A stretch of 64,000 bases of DNA from Flagellimonas sediminis. GTDB lineage: Bacteria > Bacteroidota > Bacteroidia > Flavobacteriales > Flavobacteriaceae. The stretch lies in contig NZ_JAAAMI010000001.1 of assembly GCF_010500845.1 (NCBI RefSeq), positions 558,001 through 622,000 of the forward strand, in the 5' to 3' direction. Shown here piece after piece: positions 1 through 8,223 of this stretch (positions within the stretch are counted from its first letter, which is position 1; each line of letters opens with the position of its first letter). A program made the translations under genes and the position numbers. A model generated the notes under the pieces. It was given only the letters and a program-made list of their open reading frames with translations. It had not been told where the DNA came from and did no database searches.

Positions 1-226
1 TTGATTTTAATAATAGATTCTGGATTCATCTGATTTTCTTTTTGTAAAGCTTTACAGCATTTCATGATATTTGATTTTGGGGTTACAACATCACTTACGG
101 AGTTTTGGTGAACAGGGTTTGGTTTTTGAAAAGATTGATGATTTTTTAATCGAATAGTAATGGTAGTTCGGGCCACGGAAGGGAGCAATAATGTACCTTT
201 ACAAGATTTGATATACCTTTTGTAAA
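1..226. other. Left-edge intergenic region, possible 5' end of a minus-strand gene
   Basis: No complete gene is visible. One minus-strand frame stays open from the left edge to about position 230 and has ATG codons ending at 65 and 29; it would read MKCCKALQKENQMNPES or MNPESIIKI before leaving the window, so the start of a divergent gene is possible but not shown. A perfect 14-bp palindrome, TGTAAAGCTTTACA, lies at 43-56. If the start at 29 is right, the palindrome sits just upstream of that gene, where an operator would be expected. Confidence 0.3.
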
Positions 227-1009
227 ATGCTCACTGATAAATCGATAGGACTTGTACTATCTGGAGGAGGCGTTCGCGGCATGGCCCATATCGGGTTGAT
301 CAAGGCCATGAGGGAACACGGAGTGGATGCCCAAATGGTGGCCGGAACCAGTATTGGGGCATTGGTGGGAGCGTTGTACGCCAATGACAACACGGTGGAT
401 GAAATGCTCACTTTTTTCAAGGAGACCCCAATCTTTCAATATAGCTTTTTCACCATCAACAAACCGGGATTTATAGATACCGAACGGTATGCATCTATTT
501 TCAAGAGCTATTTTCCCCACAATTCCTTTGAAAGCTTGAAAAAGCCCTTGTTCATAGCAGCTACGGATTTATTGAGTGGGAAGGAAACCATGTTCCATTC
601 GGGTCAACTCATTAAACCACTATTGGCATCTGCAGCTTTGCCACCTGTTTTTAGTCCGGTTGATATTGATGGTATTTTGTATGCCGATGGAGGCATTATG
701 AACAACTTTCCAAAGGAATATCTGGAAGAACGGACAGGGTTCATTATAGGAAGCAATGTGTCCATCACGGTGCCCATGCAGAAAAAAGATCTTCGGAATT
801 CCATTCAATTAACGGGACGGGTGACCAGTTTAATGATCCATGCCTCCAATGATGAGAAATTGCATGAATGCGACCTGTACATTGAACCCAAGGAATTGGA
901 TAAGATTGGGGTGTTGGACAAAAAAGGCATTGAAAATGCTTTCATCATCGGTTATGACCATGGCAGCCGGGCCATGGAAAAAATCGTGCAAAAGCCAGCA
1001 AATTCCTAA
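227..1009 (+). CDS. Patatin-like phospholipase (RssA-type)
   Basis: Predicted serine lipid acyl hydrolase of the patatin family, 260 aa, cytoplasmic or peripheral since no signal peptide is seen. The glycine-rich oxyanion loop GGGVRG lies at residues 13-18, the nucleophile elbow GTSIGA has Ser42, and the second catalytic residue is Asp154 in ADGG. This gives the complete Ser-Asp dyad in the usual order and spacing. It is of the short, single-domain bacterial type. The gene is convergent with the downstream reductase and their 3' ends overlap by 4 bp. The physiological lipid substrate cannot be deduced from sequence. The start is the first ATG of the open frame and places the oxyanion loop near the N-terminus as usual. 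Confidence 0.9.
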   Translation: MLTDKSIGLVLSGGGVRGMAHIGLIKAMREHGVDAQMVAGTSIGALVGALYANDNTVDEMLTFFKETPIFQYSFFTINKPGFIDTERYASIFKSYFPHNSFESLKKPLFIAATDLLSGKETMFHSGQLIKPLLASAALPPVFSPVDIDGILYADGGIMNNFPKEYLEERTGFIIGSNVSITVPMQKKDLRNSIQLTGRVTSLMIHASNDEKLHECDLYIEPKELDKIGVLDKKGIENAFIIGYDHGSRAMEKIVQKPANS

Positions 1010-2052
1010 ACGTCGTCGTAATCGATGACCAATTTGGGACTTGTTGGGTGCGACTGACAGGTCAAGATCAACCCTTCGGCAATTTCCCTATCGGTCAAGA
1101 TTTGGTTTTTCACCATTTGTGCCGAACCTTCCTTTACTCTGGCAATACAACTACTGCAAACACCTCCCTGACAGGAATACGGTGCATCAATCTTCTCTTT
1201 TAGAATGGCATTGAGCACCAAATGTTTGCGGTCCATGACCAAATTATAAGTTTCATCGTCCAAAATCACTTCCACCTTGGTCATCCCTTCCAAGTCTTCG
1301 GCCAAGTTATCCTGGGTTTCAGTGGTGGTGAAGAGTTCAAAATGAATCTTGTCCTCAGCAATACCGTTGCCTTTTAAGGTATCCGAAACCATATGGATCA
1401 TGTCCTCGGGACCACAGAGGTAAAAACCGTCAAAAGCGGTTTCCTTGAATTTGTTTTTGACTACAAAGTTGACGGTCGATTTTTCAATGCGTCCAAATAA
1501 AGAATCGTCTTCATGTGATCGACTATATACGTACTGAACAAAAAACCGCTCAGAATATTTCTCTTTAAGTACCTGTATTTCTTTGAAATACATGGTTTCT
1601 TGAGGCGTTTGATTGCCAAAGACCAAAACAAAGGTACTGGCAGGATGGCGTTCCAAAACGGTTTGGGCAATGCTCATGATCGGGGTAATGCCACTTCCGG
1701 CAGCGAAGGCGGCAATATGTTTTGGACCCTCGGCATCAAAAATAAAACGCCCCTCGGGATGCATCACTTCCAAAATATCCCCGGCTTTCAACTTTTCATT
1801 GGCGTGGACCGAAAATGTACCGTTTGGCATTTTCTTTATTCCAACCGTCAACTTTCCAGAAGATGGGGGCGATGAGATAGAATAGGCGCGGCGCAATTCT
1901 TCGCCGTTTGTATTGTATTTTATGGTGATGTACTGTCCGGCTTTGAAAGCATAGACATTTTTAAGGTTATCCGGAATTTCGAAAGTAAGGGCCACCGAAT
2001 TGGGGGTCAAGGTATCCACCGAGGCTATTTTTAGGGCATGAAAATCGCTCAT
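1006..2052 (-). CDS. Ferredoxin-NADP reductase-like flavoprotein with C-terminal 2Fe-2S domain (PaaE-like)
   Basis: 348-aa electron-transfer protein with three modules in the order FAD-binding barrel, NAD(P)-binding domain, plant-type ferredoxin. The FAD motif RRAYS is near residue 55, the nucleotide-binding segment GSGITPIMS near 117, and the cluster ligands follow C-x4-C-x2-C (SCQGGVCSSC) with a fourth cysteine in LTCQS near the C-terminus. This architecture is that of phenylacetyl-CoA epoxidase reductase PaaE and of hybrid-cluster/oxygenase reductases. No paaABCD genes lie nearby, so a specific role in phenylacetate breakdown is not supported; in flavobacteria such stand-alone proteins also feed electrons to fatty-acid desaturases or other oxygenases. 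All cofactor motifs are intact. Confidence 0.88.
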   Translation of the reverse strand: MSDFHALKIASVDTLTPNSVALTFEIPDNLKNVYAFKAGQYITIKYNTNGEELRRAYSISSPPSSGKLTVGIKKMPNGTFSVHANEKLKAGDILEVMHPEGRFIFDAEGPKHIAAFAAGSGITPIMSIAQTVLERHPASTFVLVFGNQTPQETMYFKEIQVLKEKYSERFFVQYVYSRSHEDDSLFGRIEKSTVNFVVKNKFKETAFDGFYLCGPEDMIHMVSDTLKGNGIAEDKIHFELFTTTETQDNLAEDLEGMTKVEVILDDETYNLVMDRKHLVLNAILKEKIDAPYSCQGGVCSSCIARVKEGSAQMVKNQILTDREIAEGLILTCQSHPTSPKLVIDYDDV

Positions 2053-2169
2053 GAAATAAAATTTGCTGCAAAATTAAGCATTAACCATCTTTTGGACAGG
2101 TATTTTTGAAAAAAGGAGAACTTTTGTAACAAATCCGATAAATTAGATACCAACTAAAAAAAACCGACC
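2053..2169. other. Divergent intergenic region with a -7 promoter-like element
   Basis: This 117-bp gap separates the divergent reductase and the ABC exporter. On the plus strand it contains TATTTTTG at 2101-2108, which fits the Bacteroidota -7 consensus TAnnTTTG, but no TTG lies at a good distance upstream. It is therefore only a weak promoter candidate for the exporter. Confidence 0.3.
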
Positions 2170-3639
2170 ATGTTCAAACACTTCATTGGACTCCAGTGGA
2201 AATCCTTTTTTAGATCGGCATCCTTCAAGACCGAGATCTGGTTCAAGATTTTAATGGCCTTGGGAGCCCTATACTTTACTTTGGTATTCTTAAGTATGGG
2301 CGTTGGTGCCTTTTACATCATCGAAAAAACGGGCTTGGGTGACCCCCTGCGCGTAGTCAACCGCTTTATGATCTACTATCTGGCCTTTGATCTGGTATTT
2401 CGGTACATGCTACAGAAAATGCCCGTGACGAATATTAAACCCATGTTGTACCTGCCCATCAAGAAAAGCCAAGTGGTGAACTTTTCCTTGGGGAAAACCG
2501 TGATTTCCTTCTTTAATGTGGCCCATGCGTTTTTCTTTATTCCTTTCAGTGTGGTTTTATTGATTGAAGGGTATCCGCCCTTACAAGTAATCGGCTGGCA
2601 TTTGGGGATGATGGCCCTCTTTTACTGCAACAACTTCATCAATATTATGGTGAACAACAAGGACTCGGTTTTCTATGTCTTTGCTGCGTTGTTCATTTTG
2701 GCAGGGGCCTCACAGTATTATGCATGGTTTGACATTACCCAATACACCTATCCCATTTTTGATTATTTATATGATTTGCCGTGGACGGCCATTGTACCAT
2801 GGGTGTTGGCGGTAGCCCTCTATTTTTCCGCTTTTGCCTATTTCAAGAAACATATGTTCCTGGATGGGGGATTGGCCCAAAAACAAACCGAGGCCCGGAC
2901 CGAAAATCTGGACTGGCTCAACCGTTTTGGCAATTTGGGGACTTTTTTAAAGAACGACATTAAACTGATCAAGCGGAACAAGCGTTCGCGCACCGCTGTG
3001 ATCATGGGCTTCTTCTTCATTTTTTACGGATTGTTGTTTTTTACCAGCGCTATTGAGGTGTACGACAATGCCTATTGGAAAATATTTGCGGGTATCTTCG
3101 TCACCGGTGGCTTCCTGTTCAGTTTTGGGCAATACGTGCCTAGTTGGGACAGCAGCTACTACCCGTTGATGATGAGCCAGAACATCAAGTATCGGGAATA
3201 TTTGACCTCTAAGTGGTACTTGGTCATCATTGCAACCATCATTTCTACCATTTTGGCCAGCTTCTATGCGTATTTCGGCTGGGAGGCCTATGCCGCAGTT
3301 TTGGTGGGAGCCATTTATAATGTGGGCATCAACAGTTATTTGGTACTTTGGGGAGGGGCCTATGTAAAAACCCCGATTGAATTGACTTCCAACAAAAAAG
3401 CGTTTGGAGACAAACAAGCCTTTAATGCCAAGACCCTATTGCTGACTTTACCGAAGATTTTGTTGCCCATTGTAATTTATGCCATTGGCCAAATATTCAT
3501 AGGCCCCGTGGCCGGATACATTTTTGTGGCGGCTTTTGGCCTACTCGGCTTTGTGTTCAAGGAGCGGGTGTTCAAAATGATAGAGAACATCTACAAAAAG
3601 GAAAAATACAAGACCCTTTTGGCTTACAAACAGAAATAA
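2170..3639 (+). CDS. DUF5687-family ABC-2 type membrane protein
   Basis: 489-aa polytopic inner-membrane protein with many hydrophobic segments spread over the whole length (for example around residues 30-60, 110-190, 275-310, 345-385 and 425-460). I recognise it as the Bacteroidota DUF5687 family, a large ABC-2-like permease. It is followed after 27 bp by an ATP-binding subunit, so the two genes almost certainly form one ABC exporter and are co-transcribed. A charged cytoplasmic loop with many basic residues (LIKRNKRSRTAV) separates the two membrane halves near residue 270. The transported compound is unknown; nothing in the neighbourhood points to a substrate. Confidence 0.82.
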   Translation: MFKHFIGLQWKSFFRSASFKTEIWFKILMALGALYFTLVFLSMGVGAFYIIEKTGLGDPLRVVNRFMIYYLAFDLVFRYMLQKMPVTNIKPMLYLPIKKSQVVNFSLGKTVISFFNVAHAFFFIPFSVVLLIEGYPPLQVIGWHLGMMALFYCNNFINIMVNNKDSVFYVFAALFILAGASQYYAWFDITQYTYPIFDYLYDLPWTAIVPWVLAVALYFSAFAYFKKHMFLDGGLAQKQTEARTENLDWLNRFGNLGTFLKNDIKLIKRNKRSRTAVIMGFFFIFYGLLFFTSAIEVYDNAYWKIFAGIFVTGGFLFSFGQYVPSWDSSYYPLMMSQNIKYREYLTSKWYLVIIATIISTILASFYAYFGWEAYAAVLVGAIYNVGINSYLVLWGGAYVKTPIELTSNKKAFGDKQAFNAKTLLLTLPKILLPIVIYAIGQIFIGPVAGYIFVAAFGLLGFVFKERVFKMIENIYKKEKYKTLLAYKQK

Positions 3640-3666
3640 CAAATCGACCTTAAATACTAACAATAC

Positions 3667-4362
3667 ATGATAACAGCACATACCCTTTCAAAAAAATACG
3701 GAGAACAGACCGTTTTGAATATCGATCACTTGGAAATCCCGAAAGGACAAAGTTTTGGATTAGTGGGAAACAACGGGGCCGGTAAGACGACCCTTTTTAG
3801 TTTGTTGTTGGATTTGATCCAGCCAACTTCGGGGCACATCATCAACAATGGGGTGCAAGTGGATGAAAGCGAAGCTTGGAAACCCTTTACTTCCGCCTTT
3901 ATTGATGAATCCTTTTTGATCGGATACCTAACGCCAGAGGAATATTTCTACTTCATAGGGGAGCTACGCGGTAGGAACAAGGCCGATGTGGATGCCCTAT
4001 TGGAAGGATATAACGATTTCTTCCACGGAGAAATCTTGGGTCAGAAAAAATATTTGAGAGATCTTTCCAAAGGAAACCAGAAAAAAGTGGGCATTGTGGC
4101 CAGCTTTATCGGCAATCCGGAAGTGGTGATCTTGGACGAACCCTTTGCCAATTTGGATCCCACTACACAGATCCGATTAAAGGGCATTATCAAAGACCTT
4201 GCGGCAAAAGAAGACGTGACTGTATTGGTCTCCAGTCACGACTTGATCCATGTAACCGAAGTATGTGAACGTATTGTGGTGCTCAACAAGGGAGAGATCG
4301 TAAAGGACATCCATACCTCTACCGAAACCTTGAAGGAACTGGAAGCGTTCTTTGCGGGATGA
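3667..4362 (+). CDS. ABC transporter ATP-binding protein
   Basis: 231-aa ABC ATPase, the energy-coupling partner of the DUF5687 membrane protein just upstream. Walker A is GNNGAGKTT at residues 34-42, the signature is LSKGNQKK near 137, Walker B is VVILDEPFANLD near 155 and the switch histidine is in SSHD near 190. The signature reads LSKG rather than LSGG, common in the CcmA/NatA-like exporters. It has the usual length for a single-domain ATPase. The best reading is a two-component exporter of unknown substrate. Confidence 0.9.
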   Translation: MITAHTLSKKYGEQTVLNIDHLEIPKGQSFGLVGNNGAGKTTLFSLLLDLIQPTSGHIINNGVQVDESEAWKPFTSAFIDESFLIGYLTPEEYFYFIGELRGRNKADVDALLEGYNDFFHGEILGQKKYLRDLSKGNQKKVGIVASFIGNPEVVILDEPFANLDPTTQIRLKGIIKDLAAKEDVTVLVSSHDLIHVTEVCERIVVLNKGEIVKDIHTSTETLKELEAFFAG

Positions 4363-4525
4363 TTTTGGAATCAAATCAATAAATTAAATTCCGGAGTAGC
4401 GAAGGGAAAAAAGGACACTATTTACCTAAAACTAATCCCTAAAAACTGAAAAGCGTATTTTATCGATAAGCCTTATAATAATCTGAACTTTTTTGAGTTA
4501 AGGTTACACACGTTTATCGATAATT
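4363..4525. promoter_or_regulatory. Upstream region of porW with two identical 10-bp palindromes
   Basis: The 163-bp gap before porW contains the perfect palindrome TTATCGATAA twice, at 4460-4469 and 4514-4523. The copies are 54 bp apart, close to five helical turns, so a dimeric protein could bind both on the same DNA face. The second copy ends two bases before the chosen TTG start codon. The sequence TAATTTTG at 4521-4528 resembles a -7 element but overlaps the start codon, so it is unlikely to be the porW promoter. Confidence 0.45.
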
Positions 4526-7078
4526 TTGAAATTTCGTCACGCACTTTTTATAGCCTTGATTGTTGGGGGACTGGCATTTAACGCCTGTTCCACCCAAAAG
4601 GACAAATTCATCAACAGAAATTGGCACGCTCTCAACACCAAGTACAACACCCTATACAATGGTAATCTCGCCTTTGAAAAGGGGTTGGAAGAGATCAATG
4701 CAAATTACCGTGACGACTATTGGGAAGTCCTTCCCGTGGAACGCTTGGAAGTGACCGATGAGATCAAACTCGACTCCGAGGATAACAACCCCAACTTTAT
4801 CATTGCTGAGGAAAAGGCCACCAAGGCTATCCAAAAGCACGGCATGGACATCAAGGACGAGGAACGAAACTCCCAAATTGATGAAGCTTTCCTATTACTG
4901 GGAAAAAATAGATATTTTGACCAACGCTACATTCCTGCCTTGGAAGCGTTCAACTATATCCTGAGAAAGTATACGCAAAGCGATAAATTGAACGAGGCCA
5001 CCATTTGGCGGGAAAAGACCAACATGCGTTTGGATAATCCGGAAGTGGCCATCAAAAACCTGAAAAGGTTGTTCAAATATGAATCGCTCAAAGATCAGGA
5101 GTACGCGGATGCCAATGCGGTTTTGGCACAATGTTACATCAACCTGAAGGCTCCAGATACGGCCATCCAAAAATTAAAGGTGGCCCAAGCTTACACCAAA
5201 AAGAATCCTGAAAAAGGACGTTACCTGTTCATTATAGGGCAATTGTACAACCAATTGGGGCATAAGGACAGCGCCAACTATGCTTTTGACAAGGTCATTG
5301 CCTTGAACCGCCGTTCGCCCAGGGTGTACATGATTAATGCCCACTTGAAAAAAATCCAGAATACCGAACTTACGGATTCCAATAAAGAAGACATGTTGGA
5401 GTACCTCACCGATTTGGAAGAGAATCGGGAGAACCGACCCTTTTTGGACAAGATTTATCGTGAAGTGGCCCAGTTCCATCTGACCAATGGGTCCGACAGT
5501 CTGGCCTTGGCCTATTACAACAAATCCCTCAGGGCTACCCAAGGCGAAAAGAAACTGAACGCCCTCAACTACCAAAGTCTGGCTGATTATTATTTTGACC
5601 AGGACGAATACAAGACTGCAGGGGCCTATTATGACAGCACCTTGACCAACTTGGCAGAAAACACAAGGCAACACCGTACCATCAAGAAAAAGCTGGACAA
5701 TTTGGAAGATGTCATCAAGTACGAGGATATCGTTCAAAATGCGGATAGCATCATCACCCTATATCAAATGCCGGAAGCGGAGCGAAAGGCTTATTTTGAG
5801 GATATCATTGCCGAGCTGAAACGCAAGGACGAAGCGGCTGCAGAAAAAGAGCAAAAACGCGCCTCCGCTGGGTTCGCCACTTTTGCCAACAGTAAGGGCG
5901 GCAAGGAGAACAAGGGCAAGTTTTATTTTTACAACATCACCAGTTTGGGATATGGTAAAAATGAGTTCAAGACCCAATGGGGCAATAGAACTTTAGAAGA
6001 CGACTGGCGATGGAGTAACAAATCCCGAACCTTGGTTTCCGAGGCAACTGGTGAAGAAATTGTGGAGAACGGCCAGTCTGCAAACCTGACCGAGGACCAA
6101 AAATATTCCCTGGACTTTTATTTGGGAAGAATCCCCACGGATGTTGGTGTCATAGATAGCTTAAAGACCGAGCGGAACTTTGCCAACTATCAATTGGGCT
6201 TGATCTATATGGAAAAGTTCAAGGACAACATGTTGGCCGCGGCCAAACTGGAGCGGGTGCTGGCATCAGATCCGGAGGAAAGGCTCATCCTTCCCTCCAA
6301 GTATAATCTGTACAAGATTTATGAGGAATCCGGTAGCCCATTGGCCCAGAACATGAAGCAGGACATCATCCTGAACCATCCTGATACGCGTTATGCCGAA
6401 ATCTTGTTGAACCCCCAAGCAGTGTTGGAAGGCAATACCGATAGTCCCGATGCGCGCTATGATGCGCTTTACAAATTATATGAGCAGCAGGAATTCCTTA
6501 GGGTGATTACCTTGTCGCAAGAGTACACCAATAAATTTACGGGTGATCCCATTGTGCCCAAGTTCGAATTGTTGAAAGCGAACGCCATAGGCCGTCTTCA
6601 AGGTTTTGAGCCTTTCAAGGAAGCGTTGAACTATGTGGCACTCACTTATCCCAACAATCCTGAAGGAAAAAAAGCCGAGCAGATTGTGGAGGAGCAATTG
6701 CCAAAATTGGAGAGCAAAGAGTTTTCACCCGAAACTGGTTCCACAGGAGCAGGCAATTGGAAAGTGGTATTCCCTTTTAAGATCAGGGACGATGTAAAGG
6801 CGTTGGCACTAAAGACCCGTTTGGAAGAGGCCATCACGGACCTTCGTTATAAAAATGTGGTGTCCAAAGATATTTATAACCTTGAGGACGAGTTTGTAGT
6901 GGTACATGGTTTTAGATCCCAAGACTTTGCCTTGGGCTTTGCCGAGCTTATTAAAAACAACAAGGACTACCGTATTAAAGATGAGAATTTTGTAGTTTTA
7001 TCGGACAACTATAAAATCATCCAGGTCCATAAGAACTTAGAATCATACAAAGCACAAATGTTAACCCCAAAACCCTAG
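4526..7078 (+). CDS. porW: Type IX secretion / gliding lipoprotein PorW (SprE)
   Basis: 850-aa lipoprotein of the type IX secretion system. The N-terminus is a lipoprotein signal (FIALIVGGLAFNAC, Cys21), followed by STQKDKFINRNWHALNTKYN, a stretch typical of the PorW/SprE family, and then many TPR-like helical pairs across about residues 115-390 and 520-720. The family is known to be needed for secretion and gliding and to link the PorK/PorN ring to the translocon in the outer membrane. The C-terminal part (about 745-845) is a separate alpha/beta segment. The start is TTG at 4526; no ATG in frame precedes the signal peptide, and this start gives a normal lipoprotein leader. Bactofilin and the ATP synthase genes follow at once. 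Confidence 0.9.
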   Translation: MKFRHALFIALIVGGLAFNACSTQKDKFINRNWHALNTKYNTLYNGNLAFEKGLEEINANYRDDYWEVLPVERLEVTDEIKLDSEDNNPNFIIAEEKATKAIQKHGMDIKDEERNSQIDEAFLLLGKNRYFDQRYIPALEAFNYILRKYTQSDKLNEATIWREKTNMRLDNPEVAIKNLKRLFKYESLKDQEYADANAVLAQCYINLKAPDTAIQKLKVAQAYTKKNPEKGRYLFIIGQLYNQLGHKDSANYAFDKVIALNRRSPRVYMINAHLKKIQNTELTDSNKEDMLEYLTDLEENRENRPFLDKIYREVAQFHLTNGSDSLALAYYNKSLRATQGEKKLNALNYQSLADYYFDQDEYKTAGAYYDSTLTNLAENTRQHRTIKKKLDNLEDVIKYEDIVQNADSIITLYQMPEAERKAYFEDIIAELKRKDEAAAEKEQKRASAGFATFANSKGGKENKGKFYFYNITSLGYGKNEFKTQWGNRTLEDDWRWSNKSRTLVSEATGEEIVENGQSANLTEDQKYSLDFYLGRIPTDVGVIDSLKTERNFANYQLGLIYMEKFKDNMLAAAKLERVLASDPEERLILPSKYNLYKIYEESGSPLAQNMKQDIILNHPDTRYAEILLNPQAVLEGNTDSPDARYDALYKLYEQQEFLRVITLSQEYTNKFTGDPIVPKFELLKANAIGRLQGFEPFKEALNYVALTYPNNPEGKKAEQIVEEQLPKLESKEFSPETGSTGAGNWKVVFPFKIRDDVKALALKTRLEEAITDLRYKNVVSKDIYNLEDEFVVVHGFRSQDFALGFAELIKNNKDYRIKDENFVVLSDNYKIIQVHKNLESYKAQMLTPKP

Positions 7079-7084
7079 AACACA

Positions 7085-7510
7085 ATGTTTTCTGACAACA
7101 AAAAACCACGACCTATGAATGAATTTGGCGGACAACCCAACAGAATTGAGAAGAACACAAAGATAAAAGGTGATATCACTTCCGAAGCCGATTTTAGAAT
7201 CGATGGGAAGTTGGAAGGTAATGTAAAGACCTCTGGCAAGGTGGTCATTGGCAAGGATGGCTACATCCATGGAAAAGTGGAATGTGTGAATGCAGATATC
7301 GAAGGCAAGTTCAACGGTGAGCTTATGGTTAAGGACCTTCTTTCCTTAAAGGCTTCCGCGGTGATCGAAGGGACCGTGAGCGTGGCCAAATTGGCAGTGG
7401 AGCCTGGGGCTACCTTCAATGCGGCCTGTACCATGGGCAAATCTGTTACTCCTGCTTCTGTTCCCAAATTGGAGACCACTAAGAGCAATGAGCCAGCAAA
7501 AGTCTCCTAG
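7085..7510 (+). CDS. Bactofilin-family polymer-forming protein
   Basis: 141-aa protein of the bactofilin family, cytoskeletal proteins that polymerise without nucleotide into filaments through a right-handed beta-helix. The core (about residues 18-115) shows the regular short beta repeats, for example TKIKGDITSEADFRIDGKLE and GKVVIGKDGYIHGKVE; the termini are disordered-looking and polar as is usual. It starts 6 bp after porW, so it is likely co-transcribed. Its last 23 bp overlap the start of the AtpI-like gene. In other bacteria bactofilins organise envelope machines; a scaffold role here is inference. Confidence 0.88.
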   Translation: MFSDNKKPRPMNEFGGQPNRIEKNTKIKGDITSEADFRIDGKLEGNVKTSGKVVIGKDGYIHGKVECVNADIEGKFNGELMVKDLLSLKASAVIEGTVSVAKLAVEPGATFNAACTMGKSVTPASVPKLETTKSNEPAKVS

Positions 7511-7718
7511 AAACCTAAAGGACAATTTAAATACAGCAGCCCGTTTGTCTGGTTCGGCCATACAAATGGGCGTTGTCATTTATTTGGCCGTACGTGGCGG
7601 CAAATGGCTTGATGGTCATTTCGGGACCGAGAAGGTCTTTATGCCCATCTGTACCATTTTGGGTGTGGCCATTTCCATATATTTGGTCATTCAGCAATTG
7701 AAAAGAATCCAGAATTGA
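7488..7718 (+). CDS. AtpZ/AtpI-family ATP synthase accessory protein
   Basis: 76-aa small membrane protein with two transmembrane helices (about residues 18-40 and 48-70) and the glycine-rich first helix GSAIQMGVVIYLAVRGGKWL typical of AtpI/AtpZ proteins. Family members assist assembly of the c-ring or Mg2+/Ca2+ uptake for the F1Fo ATPase, and their genes lead the atp operon, as here. I chose ATG 7488 because it begins MSQQKSPRNLKDN, a polar N-terminus like that of relatives; the longer frame from 7419 lies wholly in the bactofilin gene. It overlaps bactofilin by 23 bp and the next gene by 4 bp, indicating translational coupling. Confidence 0.85.
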   Translation: MSQQKSPRNLKDNLNTAARLSGSAIQMGVVIYLAVRGGKWLDGHFGTEKVFMPICTILGVAISIYLVIQQLKRIQN

Positions 7719-8104
7719 ACACTCGGTCATTCCCCTACTTCTTTCTAACATTTCTTATAATCGGTCTCACGCTACTTTTTTTTGGTCATTCTTGGGTACT
7801 GCAAAACTATGGGCTTGATCCCTATGGCAATCAATTGGTGAAAAGTTACCTGTTGAATGTGGCCATGGCATCAATGGTCTTTTTTGCCATTTATTTTTTT
7901 AGGAACAAATACCGGGACCTACTTGGTTTCTTTTTTTTGGGTGGGAGCTTGTTAAAATTCGTGCTTTTTTTCATTTTTCTATATCCAGGATACCATGTTG
8001 ACGGTGTTTTGGAACGAGAAGAGTTCTTGGCTTTTTTCGTGCCGTATCTATTTTCACTTTTTCTGGAAACCTACTTTTTGGTGAAACTGCTTAATACTGT
8101 GTGA
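7715..8104 (+). CDS. DUF6168-family small membrane protein
   Basis: 129-aa hydrophobic protein with four predicted transmembrane helices (about residues 8-26, 45-62, 69-88 and 102-125). I recognise the DUF6168 family of Flavobacteriia, usually placed between the AtpI-like gene and atpB, which is the position seen here. The start is TTG at 7715, overlapping the TGA stop of the previous gene (TTGA), so translation is probably coupled. No enzymatic motif is visible. Its constant place suggests a part in ATP synthase membrane assembly, similar to the uncI region of other bacteria, but that is inference. Confidence 0.75.
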   Translation: MNTRSFPYFFLTFLIIGLTLLFFGHSWVLQNYGLDPYGNQLVKSYLLNVAMASMVFFAIYFFRNKYRDLLGFFFLGGSLLKFVLFFIFLYPGYHVDGVLEREEFLAFFVPYLFSLFLETYFLVKLLNTV

Positions 8105-8223
8105 AAAAGCCCAAGATTTTGACAAAAAAATCAAAGGCACAAATAATAGTGTAAAAAGCTTTTTTCTTTTGAACAAGGAATGTATTTTTGCACCAATTTT
8201 TCAGGACCCATAGTTGCAGTGAT

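Noticed and set aside
2947..3417. Minus-strand open frame of 156 codons opposite the DUF5687 gene
   Set aside because: It mirrors a polytopic membrane protein and shows charged, non-domain sequence, so it is a shadow.
4521..4528. TAATTTTG as the -7 promoter element of porW
   Set aside because: It overlaps the TTG start codon, so a transcript from it would lack the start. The only upstream TTG is 25 bp away, beyond the normal spacing.
5174..5737. Minus-strand open frame of 187 codons opposite porW
   Set aside because: It lies fully within the TPR part of porW, whose reading is supported by family motifs. The minus frame has a repetitive hydrophobic composition typical of antisense shadows.
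8183..8190. Full promoter for atpB
   Set aside because: The -7 element is good, but the nearest TTG is only 11 bp upstream. I mention the element in the atpB entry and do not list a promoter.
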